Part shown: piece by piece, positions 57,141 to 64,000 of the stretch
How the letters are laid out: each line of letters opens with the position of its first letter
How positions within the stretch are numbered: the stretch's first letter is position 1
Assembly: GCA_934293575.1 (NCBI GenBank)
Contig: CAKQYU010000001.1
Span: forward strand, 186,001-250,000
Direction: 5' to 3'
Origin: an uncultured Lachnospiraceae bacterium
GTDB taxonomy: Bacteria > Bacillota > Clostridia > Lachnospirales > Lachnospiraceae
Length of the DNA stretch: 64,000 nucleotides
Translations under genes and position numbers: made by a program
Notes under the pieces: model-generated
Databases searched by the model: none
Told to the model about the DNA's origin: nothing
What the model saw: only the letters and a program-made list of their open reading frames with translations

Positions 57141-58562
57141 ATGGCAAATCAGGCAGCAAAACCGGTTAAAATTACCGAAACAGTTTTACGTGATGCACAT
57201 CAGTCATTGATTGCTACACGTATGACAACAGAACAGATGCTCCCAATCATTGATAAGATGGACAAGGTTGGTTATCATTCCGTTGAGTGCTGGGGTGGCG
57301 CAACATTTGACGCATCACTTCGTTTCTTGAAAGAAGATCCGTGGGAGAGATTAAGAAAGTTAAGAGATGGATTTAAGAATACAAAATTACAGATGTTATT
57401 CAGAGGACAGAATATTTTAGGATATGCACCATACGCAGATGATGTTGTTGAATATTTTGTTCAGAAGTCAATTGCAAATGGTATTGATATTATCCGTATC
57501 TTTGACTGTTTAAATGATATTCGTAATTTGGAAACCGCTGTAAAGGCGGCAAACAAAGAAAAAGGACATGCACAGGTTGCTCTTTCTTACACATTAGGTG
57601 ATGCCTATACAATGGAATATTGGAAAGATATGGCTAAGAGAATTGAGGATATGGGTGCAGATTCAATCTGTATTAAAGATATGGCAGGTCTTTTGGTTCC
57701 GACTGCAGCTACAGAATTAGTTCAGGCATTAAAGGATGGTAGTAGCTTACCGATTCAATTACATACACATTATACTTCCGGTGTAGCTTCTATGACTTAT
57801 ATGAAAGCTGTTGAGGCAGGATGTGATATTATTGATACTGCAATGTCTCCACTTTCTATGGGTACTTCACAGCCTGCTACAGAAGTTATGGCTAAGGCTT
57901 TTGAAGGAACAGAATATGATCCAGGATTCGATCAGAACTTATTGGCTGAGATTGCTGATTACTTCCGTCCACTTCGTGAGGAATGGTTAGAATCAGGATT
58001 GTTAAGTCCAAAGGTAATGGGTGTTAATATTAAGACTTTATTATATCAGGTACCGGGTGGTATGCTTTCTAACATGGTTTCCCAGCTTAAGGAAATGCAT
58101 GCAGAAGATAAGTATGATGAAGTATTAGAGGAGATTCCAAGAGTTCGTAAAGACTTTGGTGAAATTCCACTTGTAACACCTTCTTCTCAGATTGTAGGTA
58201 CACAGGCAGTATTAAATGTCGTATTAGGAGAGAGATATAAATCTCTTACTAAGGAATCAAAGGATATGTTAGTTGGTAAGTATGGTCAGACAACATTACC
58301 GGTTAATCCTGAAATTCAGAAAATGGCATTGGATGCACTTGGTATGGATAAGCCAATTACTTATCGTCCGGCAGATGATATTAAGCCACAGTTAGAGTCT
58401 TTAGAGAAAGAAATGGCTCAGTACAAGCAGCAGGATGAGGATGTGCTTTCTTATGCATTGTTCCCACAGGTTGCTACAGAGTTCTTTAAGTATAGAGAAG
58501 CTCAGCAGACAAAGGTTGATGCATCGGTTGCCGATACAGATAATGGAGTATATCCGGTATAA
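57141..58562 (+). CDS. oadA: OadA-type carboxyltransferase subunit (5S/pyruvate type)
   Basis: A 473-residue protein of the oxaloacetate decarboxylase alpha / pyruvate carboxylase carboxyltransferase family, without a biotinyl domain (the separate carrier supplies it), as in the 5S subunit of transcarboxylase. It has TVLRDAHQSLIATRMTTEQM at the start, ECWGGATFDASLRFL, MLFRGQNILGYAPYADDVV, DIIRIFDCLNDIRNLE, KDMAGLLVPTAA, and LHTHYTSGVASMTYMKAVEAG with the metal-binding His pair. The C-terminal helical part is YKSLTKESKDMLVGKYGQTT. It works on oxaloacetate or pyruvate. A terminator follows at once. Confidence 0.93.
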   Translation: MANQAAKPVKITETVLRDAHQSLIATRMTTEQMLPIIDKMDKVGYHSVECWGGATFDASLRFLKEDPWERLRKLRDGFKNTKLQMLFRGQNILGYAPYADDVVEYFVQKSIANGIDIIRIFDCLNDIRNLETAVKAANKEKGHAQVALSYTLGDAYTMEYWKDMAKRIEDMGADSICIKDMAGLLVPTAATELVQALKDGSSLPIQLHTHYTSGVASMTYMKAVEAGCDIIDTAMSPLSMGTSQPATEVMAKAFEGTEYDPGFDQNLLAEIADYFRPLREEWLESGLLSPKVMGVNIKTLLYQVPGGMLSNMVSQLKEMHAEDKYDEVLEEIPRVRKDFGEIPLVTPSSQIVGTQAVLNVVLGERYKSLTKESKDMLVGKYGQTTLPVNPEIQKMALDALGMDKPITYRPADDIKPQLESLEKEMAQYKQQDEDVLSYALFPQVATEFFKYREAQQTKVDASVADTDNGVYPV

Positions 58563-58577
58563 TATATGATTGTTTAG

Positions 58578-58611
58578 GGCGTATGCGACTTGTTCGTATG
58601 CGCCTTTTTTA
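58578..58611 (+). terminator. Terminator of the carboxyltransferase operon
   Basis: An 11-bp stem with two G·T pairs (GGCGTATGCGA with TCGTATGCGCC, loop CTTGT) followed by TTTTTTA. Confidence 0.9.
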
Positions 58612-58689
58612 TTGTCTTTCCATAATGGTTATGATAGAATCAGATATTGGTATATTTTCAATTGGAAGAGATTAAAGAAGGTATTAGAT

Positions 58690-59913
58690 ATGTCAGAGAT
58701 AATTGTAATCGGTGGTGGAGCAGCCGGAATGATGGCGGCTATATTTGCTGCTAAAAACGGTAATCGGGTAACATTGATTGAAAAAAATGAGAAATTAGGA
58801 AAAAAATTATTTATTACGGGAAAGGGAAGATGCAATTTTACAAATGCCTGTGATATAGAGGATTTGTTCCAAAATGTTGTAACGAATCCCAAATTTTTAT
58901 ATAGTGCGTTCTATACTTTTTCAAACGATATGGTTATGGATTTTTTTGAAAAACTGGGAATGCCTTATAAGATAGAACGTGGAAACCGGGCATTTCCGGT
59001 ATCGGATCATTCGTCGGATGTAATAAAAGCCTTGGAAAAGGAAATGAAACGACTAGGTGTCTGTATTTTGCTTCATACCAGAGTGAAGTCGTTGCTGATT
59101 GAAAATCAGATATGCAAAGGTGTAGAACTTTTGAAGAATAAAAAAATATATGCGGACAGTGTAATTGTAACAACAGGCGGAATTTCCTATCCAAGAACGG
59201 GAGCCTGCAAAGATGGATATGAATTTGCAAAGCAGGCAGGGCATACGATTGTAACACCGAGTCCGTCCCTTGTGCCAATGGAATTGTCTGATAGCTGTTG
59301 TAAAGATCTGATGGGGATTTCTTTGAAAAATGTATCTGCAACGATTTATGCAGATGGGAAAAAGGTTTATTCTGATTTTGGGGAGATGTTATTTACCCAT
59401 TTTGGAGTCAGTGGGCCGATTATAATAAAGGCGAGCGCATATATTCAAAAATATCTGCAAAAAGAATTGTCCCTTAAAATAGATTTGAAACCGGCTCTTG
59501 ATGAAAAACAGTTGGATGAGCGGATATTAAAGGATTTTCAGTTGTTTCAGAATAAGCAGTTGAAAAATGCATTGGATAAATTGTTGTTACGTGCTTTGAT
59601 TCCGGTTGTGATTGATAAGAGTGGGCTGGATGGAGATAAAAAAGTAAATGAACTGACGAAGGAAGAGCGTAAAAAATTGGGCGAAACGATTAAGAATCTT
59701 CCTTTTATGATTACCGGTCTTAGAGGATGGGACGAAGCAATCATCACAAAGGGTGGAGTTTCGGTAAAGGAAATTGATCCCGGAACTATGGAGTCCAAGC
59801 TTACCGGCGGATTGTATTTTGCAGGTGAAGTTCTGGATTTGGATGCGTTGACCGGTGGCTTTAATTTACAAATTGCGTGGTCAACGGGATATTTGGCAGG
59901 AATTTCCTGCTAA
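58690..59913 (+). CDS. FAD/NAD(P)-dependent oxidoreductase, BaiN/HI0933 family
   Basis: A 407-residue flavoprotein with an N-terminal dinucleotide-binding motif IIVIGGGAAGMMAAIFAAKNG, EKNEKLGKKLFITGKGRCNFTN in parts, and FEKLGMPYKIERGNRAFPVS. The C-terminal HI0933-like block includes TGGISYPRTGACKDGYEFA, LMGISLKNVSATIY, FTHFGVSGP, and GGLYFAGEVLDLDALTGGFN, where the closing motif binds FAD. BaiN reduces bile-acid intermediates in some gut clostridia, but most members have unknown substrates. I chose ATG 58690 because the frame upstream runs through the terminator, and AAGAAGG lies before this ATG. Confidence 0.88.
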   Translation: MSEIIVIGGGAAGMMAAIFAAKNGNRVTLIEKNEKLGKKLFITGKGRCNFTNACDIEDLFQNVVTNPKFLYSAFYTFSNDMVMDFFEKLGMPYKIERGNRAFPVSDHSSDVIKALEKEMKRLGVCILLHTRVKSLLIENQICKGVELLKNKKIYADSVIVTTGGISYPRTGACKDGYEFAKQAGHTIVTPSPSLVPMELSDSCCKDLMGISLKNVSATIYADGKKVYSDFGEMLFTHFGVSGPIIIKASAYIQKYLQKELSLKIDLKPALDEKQLDERILKDFQLFQNKQLKNALDKLLLRALIPVVIDKSGLDGDKKVNELTKEERKKLGETIKNLPFMITGLRGWDEAIITKGGVSVKEIDPGTMESKLTGGLYFAGEVLDLDALTGGFNLQIAWSTGYLAGISC

Positions 59914-59946
59914 GTGTGTCTTTTGTTCTGACCAATGAGATTTTAT

Positions 59947-60888
59947 TCAGGATTCATTGGTTCCCCGGACAATAATAATATCGTTCATTTTTAATACGGT
60001 ATCTTTTTGTGGAAGAATGGATAAACCATCACGTAATACAAGGTAAATGGTGGATGGATCCATTTCTTCTACTTCTTCAATTGTTTTCCCGGCGTAATTT
60101 CTGTCTACCAAAATCTCAGCAATTTCTTTAATATCGTTTTCTCTGAAGTTTACCAGACTACTTTTTCTCTGATACTGTTCAACGAATCCGGCACTGATAA
60201 TACCGGTTGGGATGGCAACCACGCCGACTCCGAGGTAGGCAATGCAGATTGCCATGACCTTTCCTAATATGGTGATTGGATAAATATCACCGTATCCTAC
60301 CGTCAGGAGTGTGGACATACTCCACCAGATGCCGCTGAAGGCATTCTGGAAAACATCCGGTTGTGCATCGTGTTCCACGCTGTACATACATAAGCTGCTT
60401 GCAAGCATCAGAACAAAAACGATAAAAACAGAGGACAATATCTGGTTTCTTTTTTCATATAAAACAGTTGTTATGACATTGAAGGAATCATATTTGGAAT
60501 TTAACTGGAACAGGTGGAAAATTCTGGCAACCCGTAACATTCGGAAAATAACAAAACCGGAAAGAAAAAATGCAGGAACAATCGTCAGAAAATCAATGAT
60601 ACCATCAAATGAAAGGATAAACCGAAGCCTTGCTTTTGTTTTTTTCATACCGACATATAGGTAATCTGCTGTCCAGATTCTCAGCATATATTCGATACAA
60701 AAAATGACAAGTGTAATGATTTCAACACTATGGAACAGAACCGAAAAGGATGATAATTCATCAAATGTCATTAAAAAAGTTACTATAATATTGGCTGATA
60801 TCGTTATCGTAATAAAGATGTCAAAAAACTTACTGATATGGTTGCTTTTGTCTCCGATTTGAATAATATTGAATACTTTTTGTTTCAT
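59947..60888 (-). CDS. Voltage-gated-type potassium channel with RCK_C-like tail
   Basis: A 313-residue membrane protein of the Kv/VIC family. Six membrane segments are seen; S4 carries spaced arginines (FRMLRVARIFHLF, residues about 115-127), and the pore has the K+ selectivity filter TVGYGD (196-201) in WWSMSTLLTVGYGDIYP. The C-terminus (about 245-313) resembles a TrkA_C/RCK_C domain, ending VLKMNDIIIVRG. It converges with the BaiN-like gene. A full Rossmann RCK_N domain is missing, so the tail is a short regulator domain. It is likely a K+ uptake or leak channel. Confidence 0.9.
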   Translation of the reverse strand: MKQKVFNIIQIGDKSNHISKFFDIFITITISANIIVTFLMTFDELSSFSVLFHSVEIITLVIFCIEYMLRIWTADYLYVGMKKTKARLRFILSFDGIIDFLTIVPAFFLSGFVIFRMLRVARIFHLFQLNSKYDSFNVITTVLYEKRNQILSSVFIVFVLMLASSLCMYSVEHDAQPDVFQNAFSGIWWSMSTLLTVGYGDIYPITILGKVMAICIAYLGVGVVAIPTGIISAGFVEQYQRKSSLVNFRENDIKEIAEILVDRNYAGKTIEEVEEMDPSTIYLVLRDGLSILPQKDTVLKMNDIIIVRGTNES

Positions 60889-61057
60889 TGCATACCTCTT
60901 TTATAATCCATGATTTCAATATTTTAACATAACTTGGTTTGCGTGGCTATATGTATTGTATGTCATATGACTTTCGTTTACCTGTTTTTACATTTGTTTA
61001 TTCATATTAAATATGATATGATGATGCAGTAGAAATGACAGGAAAGAGGGATGAAAT

Positions 61058-61720
61058 ATGGCAGCAATCGCAATTGACGGTCCTGCTGGTGCGGGAAAAA
61101 GTACCATTGCAAAGAAAGTAGCAAAAGAGTTAGGGTATATTTACGTGGATACAGGGGCATTGTACAGGGCAATTGCTTATTATCTGTTAACAAATCAGAT
61201 TGATATAGATAATGAAGAAAGCCTGACAAAGGCATGTGACCGGATTACCATCCGGATTGCATACGAGCAGGATGCACAACAGGTTTATCTGAATGAAGAA
61301 AATGTTACGTCATATCTGCGTACCGAAGAGACGGGAAATATGGCATCAAAGTCTTCTGCAAAACCACAGGTAAGGGCAGCATTATTGGATTTGCAACGGA
61401 ATATGGCAAAGGAATATGATGTTGTAATGGACGGAAGAGACATTGGAACGAATGTATTACCGGATGCAGAGGTAAAAATATATCTGACGGCATCTTCAAA
61501 AGAACGGGCAAAAAGAAGATATAAAGAACTTGTGGAAAAAGGTGAAACCGCAGATTTTGATAAGATTGAGGCGGATATTATTGAACGGGACAATCGGGAT
61601 ATGAATCGTGCAATTGCTCCTTTAAAGCAGGCGGAAGATGCGGTTTTGGTTGACAGTTCGGATATGTCCGTTGCACAGGTGGTGGATACTATTTTAACAT
61701 CAGCAAAGAATAAATTATAA
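61058..61720 (+). CDS. cmk: Cytidylate kinase
   Basis: A 220-residue enzyme that phosphorylates CMP and dCMP. The P-loop is IDGPAGAGKSTIAKKVAKEL, followed by YVDTGALYRAIAYYLL, the insert typical of CMP kinases, VVMDGRDIGTNVLPDAEVKIYL with the CMP-binding arginine, and the lid with RAKRRYKELVEKG and ERDNRDMNRAIAPL. GAGGGA lies about 9 bases upstream of the ATG. It is followed 11 bases later by the ispH-rpsA fusion; cmk next to rpsA is common in bacteria. A weak promoter (TTTACA, 19 bases, TATGAT) may lie at 60987-61017. Confidence 0.97.
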   Translation: MAAIAIDGPAGAGKSTIAKKVAKELGYIYVDTGALYRAIAYYLLTNQIDIDNEESLTKACDRITIRIAYEQDAQQVYLNEENVTSYLRTEETGNMASKSSAKPQVRAALLDLQRNMAKEYDVVMDGRDIGTNVLPDAEVKIYLTASSKERAKRRYKELVEKGETADFDKIEADIIERDNRDMNRAIAPLKQAEDAVLVDSSDMSVAQVVDTILTSAKNKL

Positions 61721-61731
61721 TCAGGTGAAAT

Positions 61732-63669
61732 ATGGAAGTATTATTGGCAAAAACAGCAGGATTTTGTTTTGGAGTGAAACGTGCGATTGATATGGTCTAT
61801 GATCAGGTTGAAAAAGGAAATGTATATACCTATGGACCGATTATTCATAACGAAGAGGTAATTAAAGATTTAGAATCAAAGGGTGTAAGGATTATCCATT
61901 CCATTGATGATTTTGATCAGATACAGGGAGACGGAATTGTTGTTATCCGTTCTCACGGAGTTGAAAAAAGTATCTACGATAAAGTAAAAGAAAAAAATAT
62001 GGAATTGGTGGATGCAACCTGTCCGTTTGTAAAAAAAATCCATAATATTGTTAATCAGGACAGCAAAGACGGAAGAAAAATTATAATTATTGGAGATATT
62101 ACACATCCGGAAGTGCAGGGAATTATGGGATGGTGTAATGGAGAGCCGGTGGTGGTGGATTCTGTAGAATCTGCGGAAAAATTGTCCTTTGGTGCCGATG
62201 AAAGTATCAGTGTGGTATCCCAAACGACATTTAATCACAAGAAATTCAATTCAATAGTTGAAATTTTTGAGAAAAAAGGTTATAATACTATCGTTTATAA
62301 CACCATATGCAATGCAACGGAGGAAAGACAGAAAGAAGCCGCTTTCATAGCAAAGCAGGTTGATGCAATGATTGTAATTGGTGGAAAGAACAGTTCAAAC
62401 ACACAAAAGCTATATGAGATTAGCAAAAAAGAATGTGCGAATACTTACTATATACAGACACTCGTTGACTTGGATTTAGCTACTTTTGAATCCGTTGGTA
62501 GGGTAGGTATTACAGCAGGGGCATCTACCCCTAATCATATTATTAAGGAGGTTCATGGTAGCATGGCAGAAGATTTTGGAAAATTATTGGAAGAACAGTT
62601 TGCTGAGGAAAATAAAATCAGCACTGGTAAGATTGTAAAGGGAACGGTTATTAGTGTAAAGGAAGATGAGATTATCCTTAACATTAATTATAAGGCTGAT
62701 GGTATCATCACAAAGAATGAGTTCTCAAATGATCCAAGCATTTCATTAACAGAGAAAGTACACGAAGGTGATGAAATTGAAGCCAAAGTTATTAAAACAA
62801 ACGATGGCGAAGGTCAGGTTTTATTATCTGTAAAACGTGTTGCAGCAGAAAAAGCAAATGAAAAATTAGAAGAAGCTTACAACAATGGAGAGACATTAAA
62901 GGGTGTTGTTACACAGGTTGTAAACGGTGGATTAAGCGTTGCAGTAGATGAGGCAAAGGTATTTATTCCTGCAAGCCTTGTATCGGATACATTTGAAAGA
63001 GATTTATCAAAATACATGAATCAGGAAATTGAATTCAAGATTACCGAATGTAACCCACGTAAGAGAAGAATTATCGGTGACCGCAAAGTTTTGGTTGCTG
63101 CTAAGAAGCAGGAATTAAAAGAAGCTTTATTTGCAAAGATTCAGGTCGGAGACAGAGTAAAAGGTACTGTTAAGAACGTAACTGATTTTGGTGCATTTAT
63201 TGATTTGGGCGGAGCAGACGGATTACTTCATATTTCAGAAATGTCATGGGGAAGAGTCGATAATCCAAAGAATGTATTCTCAGTAGGCGACGAAGTAGAA
63301 GCTATTATCAAAGATATTCAGGGTGAGAAGATTGCATTAAGTCTTAAGTTTGAAGAGACAAATCCTTGGGTGAATGCAGCTGAAAAATATGCAGTTGGTA
63401 ATGTGGTTAAGGGTAAAGTTGCCCGTATGACTGATTTTGGTGCTTTTGTTGAATTAGAGCCGGGTGTAGATGCATTACTTCATGTTTCACAGATTTCAAG
63501 AGAACGTATTGAAAAACCATCAAGCGTATTATCTGTTGGACAGGAAATTGAAGCTCAGGTAGTTGATTTCCGTTTGGACGACCATAAGATTAGCTTAAGC
63601 ATGAAGGCGTTACTTCCTGAAGAGTCGGTTGAAGATGTTGTAGAAGAAAGTGATGCAACAGAAGAATAA
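61732..63669 (+). CDS. ispH: IspH-RpsA fusion: HMBPP reductase with four S1 domains
   Basis: A 645-residue fusion. Residues 1-278 are HMBPP reductase (IspH/LytB), the last step of the MEP isoprenoid pathway, with the cluster cysteines C12 (FCFGVKRAI), C97 (DATCPFVKKIH) and C193 (TICNATEERQ), plus HGVEKS, THPEVQG, and TAGASTPNHI. Residues 300-626 carry four S1 domains (about 300-368, 388-456, 472-540 and 558-626), of which the last two read NVTDFGAFIDLGGADGLLHI and RMTDFGAFVELEPGVDALL. Such fusions are known in clostridia. An internal ribosome site at 62545-62551 could start S1 alone at Met278 (368 residues). It is preceded by cmk and followed by a strong terminator. Confidence 0.95.
   Translation: MEVLLAKTAGFCFGVKRAIDMVYDQVEKGNVYTYGPIIHNEEVIKDLESKGVRIIHSIDDFDQIQGDGIVVIRSHGVEKSIYDKVKEKNMELVDATCPFVKKIHNIVNQDSKDGRKIIIIGDITHPEVQGIMGWCNGEPVVVDSVESAEKLSFGADESISVVSQTTFNHKKFNSIVEIFEKKGYNTIVYNTICNATEERQKEAAFIAKQVDAMIVIGGKNSSNTQKLYEISKKECANTYYIQTLVDLDLATFESVGRVGITAGASTPNHIIKEVHGSMAEDFGKLLEEQFAEENKISTGKIVKGTVISVKEDEIILNINYKADGIITKNEFSNDPSISLTEKVHEGDEIEAKVIKTNDGEGQVLLSVKRVAAEKANEKLEEAYNNGETLKGVVTQVVNGGLSVAVDEAKVFIPASLVSDTFERDLSKYMNQEIEFKITECNPRKRRIIGDRKVLVAAKKQELKEALFAKIQVGDRVKGTVKNVTDFGAFIDLGGADGLLHISEMSWGRVDNPKNVFSVGDEVEAIIKDIQGEKIALSLKFEETNPWVNAAEKYAVGNVVKGKVARMTDFGAFVELEPGVDALLHVSQISRERIEKPSSVLSVGQEIEAQVVDFRLDDHKISLSMKALLPEESVEDVVEESDATEE
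62545..62565 (+). promoter_or_regulatory. Internal ribosome binding site before the S1 part of the ispH-rpsA gene
   Basis: AAGGAGG (62545-62551) lies inside the coding region. The in-frame ATG at 62563 (Met278, MAEDFGKLLEEQ) is 11 bases downstream and begins exactly at the junction between IspH and the S1 part. A second ATG at 62555 is out of frame and too close. The motif is a perfect ribosome site; use of it is inference. Confidence 0.6.
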
Positions 63670-63685
63670 AATGCAGTGAAGATAG

Positions 63686-63719
63686 AACCTCGCCTTACGT
63701 TTAAAGGCGGGGTTTTTTT
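63686..63719 (+). terminator. Terminator after ispH-rpsA
   Basis: An 11-bp stem with one T·G pair (AACCTCGCCTT with AAGGCGGGGTT, 7-base loop), followed by TTTTTA. Confidence 0.9.
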
Positions 63720-63733
63720 ATGAGGGGTTATTT

Positions 63734-64000
63734 ATGTTGTATGATTATGAAAGTTTTAAAACGGATGTTTATGGCTTGACTAATATTAATTTATCCATGT
63801 ATAAGGAACGTCAGATGAAACGTCGTATTGAATCCTTAATGACAAGAAAGGGATATCGGGATTTTCAATCATATTATCATGCCATGGAAAAAGATGAAGC
63901 TTTGTTGCGGTCTTTTGTAAGTTATTTAACGATTAATGTTTCGGAATTTTACCGGAATCCGAAGCAATGGGAATTTTTTGAAAAACAAATGATTCCGTAT
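63734..64000 (+). CDS. cheR: Chemotaxis protein methyltransferase CheR, 5' part
   Basis: The first 89 codons of a CheR-type protein that methylates glutamates of chemoreceptors with SAM. The N-terminal helical domain is recognisable: YDYESFKTDVYGLTNINLS, then MYKERQMKRRIESLM, and LTINVSEFYRNPKQWEFF, matching the family pattern LTxNxSxFFRxP. GAGGGG precedes ATG 63734. The SAM-binding domain lies beyond the window. It implies chemotaxis and probably flagella. The gene is cut by the window end, not broken. Confidence 0.92.
   Translation, partial: MLYDYESFKTDVYGLTNINLSMYKERQMKRRIESLMTRKGYRDFQSYYHAMEKDEALLRSFVSYLTINVSEFYRNPKQWEFFEKQMIPY

Noticed and set aside
58570..58690. Longer start for the BaiN-like gene from 58570
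   Set aside because: This extension would run through the operon terminator at 58578-58611 and precedes the canonical dinucleotide-binding start MSEIIVIGGG.
59931..59961. 8-bp inverted repeat ACCAATGA/TCATTGGT between the BaiN-like gene and the channel gene
   Set aside because: The loop is 15 bases and no T-tract follows on either strand. It may be a weak hairpin, but I cannot support a terminator call.
1..64000. tRNA or rRNA genes, CRISPR arrays, insertion sequences, prophage or att sites
   Set aside because: I looked for cloverleaf-like stretches, regularly spaced repeats, transposase or integrase frames (apart from xerD) and paired terminal repeats and saw none.

Overview
This 64 kb window is chromosomal DNA of a low-GC, spore-lineage Firmicute, most likely a gut or rumen Lachnospiraceae (Roseburia, Butyrivibrio or Eubacterium rectale-like). 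The evidence is AT-rich sequence with A-richness in coding strands, AAGGAGG-type ribosome binding sites, a CGAAC-N4-GTTC SOS box at recA, sporulation-lineage genes (ytfI/ytfJ, ylbJ, a SpoIIM-like gene), a fused ispH-rpsA gene, a Na+-pump decarboxylase operon, a GH94 phosphorylase and a giant CnaB adhesin. I see no insertion sequences, prophage, CRISPR array, tRNA or rRNA.

Layout. 1-5.9 kb: the 3' end of hisF, a GNAT acetyltransferase, a lipoprotein, a mini LysM protein, a rhomboid-like protein with a zinc-ribbon-like tail, two unknown conserved proteins, ytfI and ytfJ, and a small membrane protein. 5.9-13.2 kb: rpmB on the minus strand, then yloU-fakA, recG, a GH5 cellulase lipoprotein, rsmD and coaD. 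13.3-20.4 kb: a coiled-coil protein, convergent ylbJ and tmcAL, divergent SOS-controlled recA-recX, and rny. 20.5-31.1 kb: small membrane proteins, a YfhO-family protein, a SpoIIM-like protein, xerD, an operon of an ABC ATPase, a permease-GldG fusion and a cell-wall-repeat/CAP-like protein, then aroC on the minus strand. 31.2-48.5 kb: rpsO, an 8.2 kb gene for a 2747-residue adhesin, pnp, GH94, a YuiD-family gene, tepA and ftsK. 48.5-58.6 kb: fhs-folD-rimO-pgsA, then five genes for a biotin-dependent Na+-pumping carboxyltransferase/decarboxylase. 58.7-64 kb: a BaiN-like flavoprotein, a Kv-type channel on the minus strand, cmk, ispH-rpsA and the 5' end of cheR.

Working together. Much of the window is housekeeping: translation (rpmB, rpsO, rpsA, rsmD, rimO, tmcAL), RNA turnover (rny, pnp), DNA repair and segregation (recG, recA, recX, xerD, ftsK), one-carbon metabolism (fhs, folD), lipid synthesis (fakA, pgsA) and CoA (coaD). 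Surface and accessory genes are set between housekeeping genes: the GH5 cellulase between recG and rsmD, the adhesin between rpsO and pnp, and GH94 after pnp. Together they suggest attachment to plant or host polymers, extracellular beta-glucan cleavage and phosphorolysis of the disaccharide products. The carboxyltransferase operon would couple carboxyl-group chemistry to a sodium gradient.

The most unusual points are the adhesin with a degraded sorting motif, the operon holding both an MmdA-type and an OadA-type carboxyltransferase, a strong internal ribosome binding site inside ispH-rpsA, a near-palindrome over the xerD promoter, and several hairpins that cover or adjoin start sites. All functional calls come from reading motifs and context; no database search was run.
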